DNA of 63,281 bases. Source: Candidatus Cloacimonadota bacterium (GTDB lineage Bacteria > Cloacimonadota > Cloacimonadia > Cloacimonadales > JAIOQZ01). The stretch is from the NCBI GenBank assembly GCA_021108395.1, contig JAIOQZ010000030.1, positions 1 through 63,281 of the forward strand, read 5' to 3'. The notes under the pieces are model-generated. The model was not told the DNA's origin, ran no database searches, and worked only from the letters and a program-made list of their open reading frames with translations. The translations under genes and the position numbers were made by a program. Below, piece after piece: positions 23,742 to 32,120 of the stretch. The first letter of the stretch is position 1. Every line of letters begins with the position of its first letter.

Positions 23742-26300
23742 CTATTCTTTTGTTTCGTCGGTTTCCTCAGCCGGAGCATCCTCAACGGGAGTGTCCTCAA
23801 CCGGGGCATCCTCAGCCGGGGCATCCTCTGCTGGAGCTTCCTCAACTGGTGCTTCCTCAGCCGGGGTTTCCTCAACAGGCACTTCCTCGACGGGGACATC
23901 CTCTTCGGGAGCTTCCTCGACGGGAGCTTCCTCAACTGGAGCTTCCTCAACTGGCTCTTCCTCAGCTGGAACGTCCTCGACGGGAGCTTCCTCAGCCGGG
24001 GCATCCTCAACGGGAGCGTCCTCTGTCGTGGCTTCCTCGACGGGAGCTTCCTCAACTGGCGCGTCCTCAACTGGCACGTCCTCAGCGGGGGCATCCTCTG
24101 TCGGGGCATCTTCAGCGGGAGCTTTCTCAGCGGGAGCGTCCTCTGTCGTGGCTTCCTCGACGGGAGCTTTCTCAACTGGCGCGTCCTCAACTGGCACGTC
24201 CTCAGCGGGGGCATCCTCTGTCGGGGCATCTTCAGCGGGAGCTTTCTCAGCGGGAGCGTCCTCGACAGGCGGCTCCTCGACTTGCTCTTCCTGTGGCAGC
24301 TTCTCGCGAAGCTTTTCCTCGAGGCGTGCGCGTTTCTTTTCCTGCTGCACACGGGCTTCTTCCATGCGTTCCTGGATGCGTTGTTCGTGCTCCTGGAGGA
24401 AGGTGAGCTTCTCGTCCTTGGGCTTGCCAAAGAAATAGGCCTTCACGCTGAGGATGAGTCGGCGGTTCTCGGTGTCGAGCTCGATGACTTTCAGCGGCAG
24501 TTTTTCGCCGTCGTCAAAGGCGTACTGGAGCTTCTCGAAGCGAGGCAGGCCCAGGTGGCTCATAGGCACGAAGCCTTCGACCACCGAGTCATTCACCGGA
24601 ACATCCACCAGCACACCCTTGGGGATGAGCTTGGAGATATGGCCAACCACCTCTGTGTTGACCGGCAGTTTCTGGTCGAGTTCGCTCCAGGGGTCGCCGG
24701 CGAGTTGTTTCACACCGAGCGCGATGCGATGCAGCGCTTTGTCGATGGACAGCACGAGCGCTTCGATTTCCTGACCCACCTTGCACACCTCGCGTGGATG
24801 GTAGATGCGCTTTGTCCACGAGATGTCGGAAATATGGATGAGTCCGTCGATGTCGTCCTCGATTTCGATGAAGACGCCGAACGGCGTGATGCTCTTTATC
24901 TTGCGCGTGAGCAGGGTTCCGATGGGATAGCGTTCGTCGATGGTGAGCCACGGGTTTGGCTCCATCTGCTTCATCCCGAGCGAGATGCGTTGCTGCTCCT
25001 TGGATACCGACAGCACAATCGCGTTCAAGGTTTCGCCCACCTTCAGCACCTGATTCGGGTGGTTAATCTTCTTCGTCCAGCTCATCTCGCTGATGTGCAC
25101 CAAACCCTCTACGCCCGGTTCGAGTTCAACGAACGCGCCGTAGTTGGTGATGTTCACCGTGCGACCCGAAACCTTCGTTCCCTCGGGGTACTTGGCTTCG
25201 ATGTTCACCCACGGGTGGGGAACAAGCTGCTTGAGGCCCAGCGAAACGCGGTCCTTCTCTGGTTCGTAGTTGATGACCTTCACCTTGAGCTTATCGCCGA
25301 TGTTGAGCATCTCGGATGGATGCTTGATGCGGCCCCAGCTCATGTCTGTGATGTGAAGCAGGCCGTCGATGCCGCCCAGGTCGATGAAGGCGCCATAGTC
25401 GGTGATGTTTTTCACCTCGCCATCGAGCTCGGCGTTGACGGTTATTTTATCGCGCAGTTCACCGCGTTTTTCTTCAAGGTCGGCTTCCATCACCAGCTTA
25501 CGTGAGACGATAATGTTGCGTCGGTCCTCATCGAGCTTGACGATCTTGAATTCGCTCTCCTTGCCGATGAACTGGTCGAGATTGGGAATCGGTTTGAGGC
25601 TGATCTGTGAGCCGGGCAAAAATGCCTCGAGCCCGAAGATCTCGGCAATCATGCCACCCTTCACGCGGCGCTTGAGGACGCCGATAACCGTGTCTCTGTT
25701 TTCAAAAATCTCGCGCAGTTTGGTCAGGTTCATGAAGAAGTCGGCCTTCTTCTTGGAGAGCTTGAGCTTGCCCTCGCCATCCTCAATGGCGTTGATATAA
25801 ACCTTGACGCTGCTGAATTTCTCAGGCAGGTCGGTGTTCGAGAATTCGCCGATTAGAATGGAGCCTTCCGACTTGAAACCGATATCGACCAACACCTCTT
25901 TGTCGTTGATGTCGATCACGGTACCATCCACAATCTGGCCGGGCTTGATGTTGTTGAACGTTTCTTCATACAACTCCATCATGCGTTCTTCTTCGGTCAA
26001 GGGCTGCTCTGGTTCCGAGGGTTCTTTCTCAGCCTTATCAACTTCAGGCGTCTCAACTTCCGCCACTTCAACTTCTGGCTTGTCGTCATCTGCCTGCGTG
26101 ACTTCAGTTTCTTCGACTGCGGCTTCTTCGACCTCAGTTTCTTCGACTTCAGTCTTTTCGTCTTCAGTTTTCTCGTCTTTAGTTGGTTCGGGCTGCTCTT
26201 CCGTTGCCTCGGGGGTTGGCGCTTCTTCTTTGGAAGCCTGGGTTTCCGTCTGCTCGGTGTTCTGGACGTTCTTGGTTTCGTCTTTTTCTTCAAACAACAT
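23742..26300 (-). CDS. rpsA: Ribosomal protein S1 with very long acidic repeat tail
   Basis: S1 binds mRNA and the 30S platform to aid initiation. Residues 1-110 are a Glu/Thr/Pro-rich acidic leader. Six S1 (OB) domains follow from about residue 120 to 640 (for example KNITDYGAFIDLGGIDGLLH, NITNYGAFVELEPGVEGLVH, SITPFGVFIEIEDDIDGLIH). After a charged coiled stretch (residues 640-672), about 178 residues consist of five-residue units of the type (V/A)E(E/D)AP. The domain count is normal, but the tail nearly adds a quarter to the protein and is unlike standard S1. GGAGGAAT precedes the ATG, and ispH ends immediately upstream. Confidence 0.93.
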   Translation of the reverse strand: MLFEEKDETKNVQNTEQTETQASKEEAPTPEATEEQPEPTKDEKTEDEKTEVEETEVEEAAVEETEVTQADDDKPEVEVAEVETPEVDKAEKEPSEPEQPLTEEERMMELYEETFNNIKPGQIVDGTVIDINDKEVLVDIGFKSEGSILIGEFSNTDLPEKFSSVKVYINAIEDGEGKLKLSKKKADFFMNLTKLREIFENRDTVIGVLKRRVKGGMIAEIFGLEAFLPGSQISLKPIPNLDQFIGKESEFKIVKLDEDRRNIIVSRKLVMEADLEEKRGELRDKITVNAELDGEVKNITDYGAFIDLGGIDGLLHITDMSWGRIKHPSEMLNIGDKLKVKVINYEPEKDRVSLGLKQLVPHPWVNIEAKYPEGTKVSGRTVNITNYGAFVELEPGVEGLVHISEMSWTKKINHPNQVLKVGETLNAIVLSVSKEQQRISLGMKQMEPNPWLTIDERYPIGTLLTRKIKSITPFGVFIEIEDDIDGLIHISDISWTKRIYHPREVCKVGQEIEALVLSIDKALHRIALGVKQLAGDPWSELDQKLPVNTEVVGHISKLIPKGVLVDVPVNDSVVEGFVPMSHLGLPRFEKLQYAFDDGEKLPLKVIELDTENRRLILSVKAYFFGKPKDEKLTFLQEHEQRIQERMEEARVQQEKKRARLEEKLREKLPQEEQVEEPPVEDAPAEKAPAEDAPTEDAPAEDVPVEDAPVEKAPVEEATTEDAPAEKAPAEDAPTEDAPAEDVPVEDAPVEEAPVEEATTEDAPVEDAPAEEAPVEDVPAEEEPVEEAPVEEAPVEEAPEEDVPVEEVPVEETPAEEAPVEEAPAEDAPAEDAPVEDTPVEDAPAEETDETKE
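23765..24280 (-). repeat. 15-bp coding tandem repeats with a 120-bp duplication (rpsA 3' end)
   Basis: The rpsA tail is built of 15-bp units encoding five-residue repeats. Within it a 120-bp segment (24011-24130) is repeated in tandem (24131-24250) with one visible mismatch in the block, encoding an extra 40 residues. This marks a recent slippage or unequal-exchange event, and copy number is likely to vary between strains. Confidence 0.85.
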
Positions 26301-27188
26301 TCATTCCTCCTGGTAGCCGGGGATGTCTGCGACGTTATTTGTCTTACAGTCCCTGTCTCCTGTGTATTCGTTTATCTTGTTATATACGTCAACAATGATC
26401 CAGTCTGGCGTGGAGGCGCCGGCGGTGATGCCAATGCGTTCCCGTCCCTCGAACCACTGTGGTTTCAGCTCGCTGGCCATCTCGATGTGATATGTCTGCA
26501 CACAGCGAGAACTGATGAGCGCCAGCATCTTGGTGTTCGAGCTGTTGTGCCCGCCCACCACGATCATGATATCGCTGTCCTGCGCCAGCGTGAGCGTTGA
26601 CTCCTGCCGGATGGACGTGGCGTTGCAGATCGTGTTCATCATCAGCAGGCGCCCGCAACAGGGCACCGCTTTCGTGACCAGTTCCTGTAGCTTGCCCAGA
26701 GGCTGGGTCGTTTGCGAGATGATGCCCAGCCGAGCGTAGTTCTTGGGAATGAACTCGTCGGCGCTGGCCACAATTATCGCTTCGCCATCAGCATAGCTCT
26801 GCAAAGCGATTACCTCGGGATGCTCGCGGTTTCCCAGAATGAGCACGGTGTAGCCCTCTTCTTTAAGCTGTCGCGTAAACTGCTGTGTGCCGGAAACATG
26901 AGGACAGGTCGCGTCGATGATTTTGACGTTTTTCTGTTCAAGCTCTCGCAGTGTTTCACGGGTCACGCCGTGTGAGCGGATAATGGCGGTATCGCCTTTT
27001 CCCAGTTGCTCGATGCCGTCTACATATCCAATGCCATGCTCGGCCAGCCGCTCCACCATCTGCGGATTGTGAATGATCGGCCCGAGAGTGACAATGTTGT
27101 CTCCATCGGCTGCGGCCTTCATGGCGCTGTTGATGGCCCGCTTCACCCCGAAGCAGAAGCCAGAATGACGCGCCAGGCGTATCAACAT
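26301..27188 (-). CDS. ispH: 4-hydroxy-3-methylbut-2-enyl diphosphate reductase IspH (LytB)
   Basis: IspH is the last enzyme of the MEP isoprenoid pathway, an Fe-S reductase that makes IPP and DMAPP. The three cluster cysteines are present (Cys12 in SGFCFGVKRA, Cys95 in DATCPHV, Cys188 in NTICNAT), as is the catalytic Glu122 in REHPEV. At 295 residues it has the normal length. It sits between plsC (7-base overlap) and rpsA (adjacent). In some Firmicutes IspH and S1 are fused; here they are separate but in the same order. Its DMAPP product is also the donor for MiaA, encoded 20 kb away. Confidence 0.97.
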   Translation of the reverse strand: MLIRLARHSGFCFGVKRAINSAMKAAADGDNIVTLGPIIHNPQMVERLAEHGIGYVDGIEQLGKGDTAIIRSHGVTRETLRELEQKNVKIIDATCPHVSGTQQFTRQLKEEGYTVLILGNREHPEVIALQSYADGEAIIVASADEFIPKNYARLGIISQTTQPLGKLQELVTKAVPCCGRLLMMNTICNATSIRQESTLTLAQDSDIMIVVGGHNSSNTKMLALISSRCVQTYHIEMASELKPQWFEGRERIGITAGASTPDWIIVDVYNKINEYTGDRDCKTNNVADIPGYQEE

Positions 27189-27820
27189 GAGTCGTCCTTT
27201 GGCTCGGTTCTCGGCTCATCGCTCGACAAGCGTTTCTCACTCAACGCGAGAATGCGTTGCAAGATGTATTCCGATAAAGCGCGATAATCGTCTTTCGTGT
27301 CTTCATATTTCCCAATGGCTTCCCGTGTAATCGGTTCGCCCACCACAATGCGCATTGGTCGCCGACCCAGCAGGCTCGAACACGGTTTGCCTGTGTTACA
27401 CAGCAACACCGGCAGCACAGACGCGCCCGACTGGATAGCAATTTTGCCGATTCCCGGCTTCGCGGTGAATTTCTTGCGGCTGCCCTCGGGAAACATCAGG
27501 ATGCTTTTGCCGCTCTCGACAATTTGTTTCACCCGTGCGGTTGACTGCCGATCGATGACCCCACGGCGGATGGGGACGGCGTTGAGGTATTTGATGAGTG
27601 GGCTCAACAGCTTGACCTCGAACAGTTCACGCTTGGCCAGAAAGTGAATCTCATTTGACCAGACACATCCAACCCAGGGTGGGTCGAAGTAGGAAATATG
27701 GTTGGCCGCGATGATGCCGCCATCCCACTCGCGTATGCGATTCGCGTTTACCACGCGGCCGCCGACAATATGAAAAATGGCGTATGTCAGGGTCTTCGCC
27801 AGTCGGTAGAGCGGACGCAT
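27182..27820 (-). CDS. plsC: 1-acyl-sn-glycerol-3-phosphate acyltransferase (PlsC family)
   Basis: An inner-membrane acyltransferase that converts lysophosphatidic acid to phosphatidic acid. It has 212 residues with the NHISYFD (N-H-x4-D) catalytic motif, FPEGSRKK (the second block) and a hydrophobic N-terminus. The ATG at 27820 is taken because the protein there aligns with the usual family start. A longer frame runs back into cmk without support, and the ribosome site is weak, so coupling to cmk (17 bases upstream) is likely. It overlaps ispH by seven bases. Confidence 0.93.
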   Translation of the reverse strand: MRPLYRLAKTLTYAIFHIVGGRVVNANRIREWDGGIIAANHISYFDPPWVGCVWSNEIHFLAKRELFEVKLLSPLIKYLNAVPIRRGVIDRQSTARVKQIVESGKSILMFPEGSRKKFTAKPGIGKIAIQSGASVLPVLLCNTGKPCSSLLGRRPMRIVVGEPITREAIGKYEDTKDDYRALSEYILQRILALSEKRLSSDEPRTEPKDDSC

Positions 27821-27836
27821 AACGTATTGTGCAGGC

Positions 27837-28511
27837 CTATTGCTGTAGCGAGCGGATATGCTCGTGCAGCAGCTCCACCTGATCGTCGAGCGAGAGATCG
27901 CCGGTATCGATCTCGATGGCGTCGTGTGCGCGGCGCAGCGGGGCAATGGCGCGATTGCTGTCGTTCTTGTCCCGCCAGATCATTTCCTGCTCCACCTCGG
28001 CCAGATCGGGATCGAGGCCTTTGGCCTCCAGCTCAATCCAGCGACGCTTGGCGCGGGTTTTCATGTCTGCCACCAGGAAGAACTTGATGTCGGCGTGCGG
28101 GAAAACCACTGTGCCGATGTCGCGCCCATCCATGATGACCCCGCCCTGTTCGCCCAGCTTGCGCTGCAAATCGACCATCTTCTCGCGCACAACGCCAATG
28201 GTGGCGATCTGCGAAGAAAGACGGGAGATGTCTTCCTCGCGGATGCGTTCCGAGACATCCTCGCCATTGAGGATGAGGCGGTTGCCATCGGGAGCGTAGC
28301 GGATGTCGATGCGAATGTCGGCGAGCATGAAAGTTAGAGCCGACAGATCGTTCAAATCGATGTTTCGTTTCAAAGAACAGAGGGCACAGGCACGATACAT
28401 AGCGCCCGTGTCGATGTACACATAGTGCAGCCTCGAAGCGAGAATCTTCGCCGATGAGCTTTTTCCCGAAGAGGCTGGACCGTCGATAGCGATAATCAGT
28501 TTACGTTCCAT
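27837..28511 (-). CDS. cmk: Cytidylate kinase
   Basis: CMP kinase phosphorylates CMP and dCMP. Its 224 residues show P-loop GPASSGKSS (Lys17), YIDTGAMYRA, IMDGRDIGTVVFP and the LID-type segment RDKNDSNRAIAPLR, all diagnostic. It is the first gene of cmk-plsC-ispH-rpsA, an order conserved in many bacteria, and has a recognisable promoter upstream. Confidence 0.97.
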   Translation of the reverse strand: MERKLIIAIDGPASSGKSSSAKILASRLHYVYIDTGAMYRACALCSLKRNIDLNDLSALTFMLADIRIDIRYAPDGNRLILNGEDVSERIREEDISRLSSQIATIGVVREKMVDLQRKLGEQGGVIMDGRDIGTVVFPHADIKFFLVADMKTRAKRRWIELEAKGLDPDLAEVEQEMIWRDKNDSNRAIAPLRRAHDAIEIDTGDLSLDDQVELLHEHIRSLQQ

Positions 28512-28523
28512 AATATTCCACCA

Positions 28524-28552
28524 GTATAATTGTCAGTATGATTCATTTGCAA
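28524..28552 (-). promoter_or_regulatory. Sigma-70-type promoter of the cmk-rpsA operon
   Basis: On the minus strand TTGCAA, a 17-base spacer and TTATAC, ending about a dozen bases before the cmk ATG. The very short leader implies little room for other regulatory sites. Confidence 0.5.
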
Positions 28553-28591
28553 GCTTCCGTCAACATATTTTCCTCAGTCGCTATGAAAAGT

Positions 28592-28637
28592 GCGGGATGA
28601 ACACCACCTCTATCAAAGAGGACAAAGCCCATCCCGC
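28592..28637 (-). terminator. Nested stem-loop after the lamin-tail protein gene
   Basis: The outer 8-bp stem GCGGGATG/CATCCCGC encloses an inner CCTCT-ATCAA-AGAGG hairpin. On the minus strand it is followed by ACTTTTC, and it lies between the upstream gene's stop and the cmk promoter. Confidence 0.55.
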
Positions 28638-28661
28638 CCAAATTTATGCTGTCGGCGCCAC

Positions 28662-31121
28662 CTATTCGGCGGTTACATAGTAGAAGTAGCGGGTCTCGGT
28701 GCCGCCGGCGCCGACATCGGTGTAGGTGAGGCCGGCTTCGTCAATCAGGAACGTCAGGCTGTCGGGTGATGTGCCGCGATATATGTGGTATATGGTGGCG
28801 CCAGCCACGGCGTCCCAGTTGAGCACGGCATCAGTGCCGCTCATGGTGATGAGCAGGTTGGCAGGGGCGTCCAGTCCGCCGCTGTTTGACTCGCCAGGCG
28901 TGCCGAAGTCTCCGGCGCTGCCTGTCCAGGCGGTGGTGGCTGTCTGCCACAGAGTGCCGTCGTTGTTGTCCTGCGTCCAGGCGCCCATGAACATCATGCT
29001 GGCGCCGGTGGGGTCTGGCCAGACGGCGCCGCCGTCCCACTCGACGCGGTCCACCTCGGTGCCGTCTGCCATGGACAAAACGATTTCGTCGTCGCTGTTG
29101 CCCAGATAGAACGAGCCGTATTGGTAGTCCACCGGCACGCCGCCGTTTGTGCCCGTGTCGGCGTTTCTGCCCAGAACGAAGTATTGCCCGGGCTGAACGA
29201 CGAGTGTGTCGCCCGAGCAAGTGAGCGTATCGAGGTTGGAGCCGAGGTCGGAGATGATCCAGCCGTTCATGTCGATGGCCGTGCCGCCGTTGTTATATAC
29301 CTCGAAGTATTCGCCGTCGTTGTCCCCTACGGCATCGGGATTCTGCATCACCTCGGTGATGACGATATCGGACGCTGCCAGGTATGAGAAGTTGAAGGTC
29401 TCGTTTTCACAGGCGTTGCCGCTTGTGTCCTCGACGTCGTTCACTTCGAGCGTGTAGTCGCCGTAGTTAAGGTCGGTGACGGTGAGCGTGACTATCGTGG
29501 GATCGACGCCGTCTAACACTGCGGCGGTAATGCCCACACGCACGGAGATGGAATAGTTGAATATATCCTGCGCCGTGTCGGCGTCGAGCTCTTCATTGAA
29601 GTTGACGACAACGGTGGCCGCGTCTGCCACGGTGACGCAGGTGACCTCAGGGGGAGTTAAATCGCCGCCGGATTCGATCACATCGGCAGCGTCGCGGGGC
29701 AGGAGCTTATAGGCGCCGTAGCCGTAGGTGACTGGGCCGGTGATGCTGTAGGTGTAACTCAGTGTGGGGCTGTAGGCGTAGATCACGTCGTCCACTATCG
29801 CGGCGCCGGTGCCGTCATTCACCTGCCATTCGCCATAGGTGTTGGGCAGGACGATGCAAGTGGCGTCTATCACCTGAGTAAGCACGCCCTCGTAGGGCTC
29901 CAGCATCGCGCCGGTGGCCACCACAGCAGCGGTCGGCAGCGGGTTGCCCGCCGAGTTGACGGTGGTGCTGCCCACGCTGGTCAGTTCGGTGAGGTCGTAG
30001 TATTCCTGCACGAGCGCGGTGATGGTGATGTCGTCGCCCTGAACCACCGTGTGCGCGCCGTCATATACATAAATGCCGTTCCATTCGCCTGCGCCGTCCT
30101 GAATGAAATAGCTGCCGCTGGCCACAGCGGTTACGATACCGTTGGTGGTGACGATCTGGCCATCATAGGGCGAGGCGTCCACCTGACCCTGGATGTCGTA
30201 GATGGTGACAACGCTGACAGTGGTGACGGTGTAGTTGTCGGAATATTCGGAAGTATCGCTTTCGTCGTCGGTGGCGGTGATGCGGAAATAGACGGTTGTG
30301 CCCTCGGCCTGCGCCGGGATGTCGCTGTCGGTGACGTAGTTGTCGCCGGCGCCCAGGCTCATGCCGATGTTGTTGGGGTAGGTGGTTCCATCTGTGCCCC
30401 AGTCGAGCACAACGGAGGCCACCGAACGCGCCGCATCGATTACGTCCGCGCTCACCTCGACGGCGTCCGTTGGCGTGGGAAACCCAGGTGTATATATCAC
30501 GTTGGAGATAGCCGGAGGCACATTGCCGCCGACAAGGTCATGGCTGCCGAGGTAGCTGAAGGTGTCCTGCGGATAGACAAGCCACTGAGAGTTGGTGGCA
30601 TTGGCGCCTGCCGAGGCCGCCCAGTCGGTTGTGCCGGTAAGGATACCCGATTTGCGCACGAGCGTGTGCTCGCCGGTGGCGCCGCTAACGCCGGCCACGT
30701 CCCAGGCAGCAGGCGGATTCGGATCGGCTTCGCCAATGGCGTCGATGAGGGTCCAGTCGCTGCCATCGAAGTAGGCCAGGCCCATGGCGTCATTGCCGTT
30801 GTAGTAGGTGGCTGTGCTGCCGATCGAGTCGGACACGGCCTGGATGGCAGGGTCGGCGCTACTGTTGCAGATGACCCAGACACCTTCCGCGGGAACAGTG
30901 CCGACAAGCTGCACGGCATTTGACTGGCCTTCTGTCCAGTCGCCGCCGTTACTGATGCGCCAGATGGCGTAGTCGGCGAGATCGACGGCGACGGCGCCGG
31001 AATTGCAGATCTCCAGCGCTTTGTTGTTGCTGCTGCCCTCGATGTACTCCGAAAAGAACAGGTCGGCGTGCAGCGGCAGCATCACAGCCGCCAATAACAG
31101 AAAAGCGAATACATTCTTCAT
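28662..31121 (-). CDS. Secreted multidomain protein with two lamin-tail domains, an OB-like region and a C-terminal FN3
   Basis: The 819 residues open with a Sec signal (MKNVFAFLLLAAVMLPLHA). The first lamin-tail domain follows at once (LFFSEYIEGSSNNKALEI) and spans roughly residues 20-150. A middle portion has Ig-like and OB-like parts (GQVDASPYDGQIVTTNGIV, then FIQDGAGEWNGIYVYDG), as found next to extracellular nucleases. A second lamin-tail domain lies at about 590-710 (VITEVMQNPDAVGDNDGEYFE). A fibronectin type III domain ends the protein. No nuclease catalytic domain and no T9SS sorting tail are visible. The ATG is chosen by GGAGACTGAG and the signal peptide; TTGACA lies about 90 bases upstream without a good -10. 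Confidence 0.8.
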   Translation of the reverse strand: MKNVFAFLLLAAVMLPLHADLFFSEYIEGSSNNKALEICNSGAVAVDLADYAIWRISNGGDWTEGQSNAVQLVGTVPAEGVWVICNSSADPAIQAVSDSIGSTATYYNGNDAMGLAYFDGSDWTLIDAIGEADPNPPAAWDVAGVSGATGEHTLVRKSGILTGTTDWAASAGANATNSQWLVYPQDTFSYLGSHDLVGGNVPPAISNVIYTPGFPTPTDAVEVSADVIDAARSVASVVLDWGTDGTTYPNNIGMSLGAGDNYVTDSDIPAQAEGTTVYFRITATDDESDTSEYSDNYTVTTVSVVTIYDIQGQVDASPYDGQIVTTNGIVTAVASGSYFIQDGAGEWNGIYVYDGAHTVVQGDDITITALVQEYYDLTELTSVGSTTVNSAGNPLPTAAVVATGAMLEPYEGVLTQVIDATCIVLPNTYGEWQVNDGTGAAIVDDVIYAYSPTLSYTYSITGPVTYGYGAYKLLPRDAADVIESGGDLTPPEVTCVTVADAATVVVNFNEELDADTAQDIFNYSISVRVGITAAVLDGVDPTIVTLTVTDLNYGDYTLEVNDVEDTSGNACENETFNFSYLAASDIVITEVMQNPDAVGDNDGEYFEVYNNGGTAIDMNGWIISDLGSNLDTLTCSGDTLVVQPGQYFVLGRNADTGTNGGVPVDYQYGSFYLGNSDDEIVLSMADGTEVDRVEWDGGAVWPDPTGASMMFMGAWTQDNNDGTLWQTATTAWTGSAGDFGTPGESNSGGLDAPANLLITMSGTDAVLNWDAVAGATIYHIYRGTSPDSLTFLIDEAGLTYTDVGAGGTETRYFYYVTAE

Positions 31122-31391
31122 CTCAGTCTCCTTGTCATGTTGTATGTGGTTCACAGATTACTCAACACAATGAATTCAGGAAAGAAGTTTGGGAGAATGG
31201 GGAAAAACTGTCAACACTTTTTCCTCTTGTTAATAACTGGTTAATGTGGCGTTAACTGGCTGTGAATATATGATATATGCGTTATGGCACGTTGGATGTA
31301 ATCACTGAGAAAAGTTTGCATCATGCGGTTCGTCAAGGGGATGGGGCTATGCGGTCGATTCAGCGATTTTGCATTGGATATTTTGTACCCA

Positions 31392-31465
31392 GGATACGAA
31401 GTATCCATAAAGTTTCGGTCTCGCCTTTTTCAAAAGGCGAGCGGGGTTCAGGGGCGGCGCCCCTG
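31392..31465 (+). repeat. Three-hairpin intergenic element, copy C
   Basis: Hairpin 1 GGATAC-GAA-GTATCC (31392-31406), linker ATAAAGTTTCGGT, hairpin 2 CTCGCCTTTT-TC-AAAAGGCGAG (31420-31441), linker CGGGGTT, hairpin 3 CAGGGGC-GGC-GCCCCTG (31449-31465). Hairpin 3 is nearest the 3' end of the MBL-hydrolase gene on the minus strand, the same polarity as copies A and D. The remainder of the 31122-31480 gap is the upstream region of the lamin-tail gene. Confidence 0.7.
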
Positions 31466-31480
31466 TCTTATTGCTGCTCG

Positions 31481-32113
31481 TCACCCCATCATTCCTACGA
31501 ACGGGTTGCCCACCGCTTCGTCCTCGATGGTGCTGGCGGGGCCGTGCCCCGGCAAGACAAGCGTGCCGCCGTCGAGCGTGAGCAGGCGGTCGCAGATGGA
31601 GCGCAGCAAGGTGTCCATGTCGCCGCCGGGGAGGTCACAGCGCCCTACGCTGTGGTTGAACAGCGTGTCGCCGCTCACCAGCAGTCCCGACCCCAGCAGG
31701 CTGATGCCGCCTCTGGTATGCCCGGGCGTGTGAATGACCCGCAACACTGACTTGCCCAGTAGCAGTTCGTCCCCATGAGTCAGCAGGCGGTCGGCCGGGG
31801 GCGAGGAAATGCCGCCACCGACGAGCGAGCTGAGATTGCGCTGCCCGGAAGTGAGCATGGGGGCGTCGTCCTTATGGATGCACAGCGGCGCGTTGAAGGT
31901 TTGCTTTGCCCAGGCATTGCCGCCTATGTGGTCGAAGTGGCCGTGCGTGTTGACGAGCCACCGAACCAGCAGGCCCTTCTGCTCGACGAAGCCGGCTACT
32001 GTCGGCCCCGGATATGATGGATCGACCAGCATCGCCTCTTTGGATTCATCATCCCACAGCAACCAGGTGTTGGTATCGTAGCCCGGCAGCAACGAAAAGC
32101 TTTTATATTGCAT
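31481..32113 (-). CDS. MBL-fold metallohydrolase (glyoxalase II-like)
   Basis: A 210-residue metallo-beta-lactamase-fold hydrolase. The metal-binding motif HGHFDH is at residues 57-62, with HTPGHTRGG, SGDTLF and LPGHGP further on, the spacing of the hydroxyacylglutathione hydrolase-like group. GTGAGGTAAAT precedes the ATG, and the gene starts seven bases after the PP-loop gene's stop, so they form an operon. The natural thioester or other substrate is not evident. Confidence 0.85.
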   Translation of the reverse strand: MQYKSFSLLPGYDTNTWLLWDDESKEAMLVDPSYPGPTVAGFVEQKGLLVRWLVNTHGHFDHIGGNAWAKQTFNAPLCIHKDDAPMLTSGQRNLSSLVGGGISSPPADRLLTHGDELLLGKSVLRVIHTPGHTRGGISLLGSGLLVSGDTLFNHSVGRCDLPGGDMDTLLRSICDRLLTLDGGTLVLPGHGPASTIEDEAVGNPFVGMMG

Positions 32114-32120
32114 ATTTACC

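Noticed and set aside
23638-24438. Long plus-strand frame rich in Ser/Ala/Gly across the rpsA tail
   Set aside because: It is the complement of the 15-bp repeats; because the unit is a multiple of three and has no stops, several frames stay open. The S1 frame on the other strand continues into six real S1 domains.
24282-25505. 407-codon plus-strand frame
   Set aside because: Antisense to the conserved S1 domains of rpsA; no ribosome site and no recognisable protein.
30051-30923. 290-codon plus-strand frame, Gly/Val/Asp rich
   Set aside because: Antisense to the lamin-tail protein, whose signal peptide, ribosome site and domains are clear.
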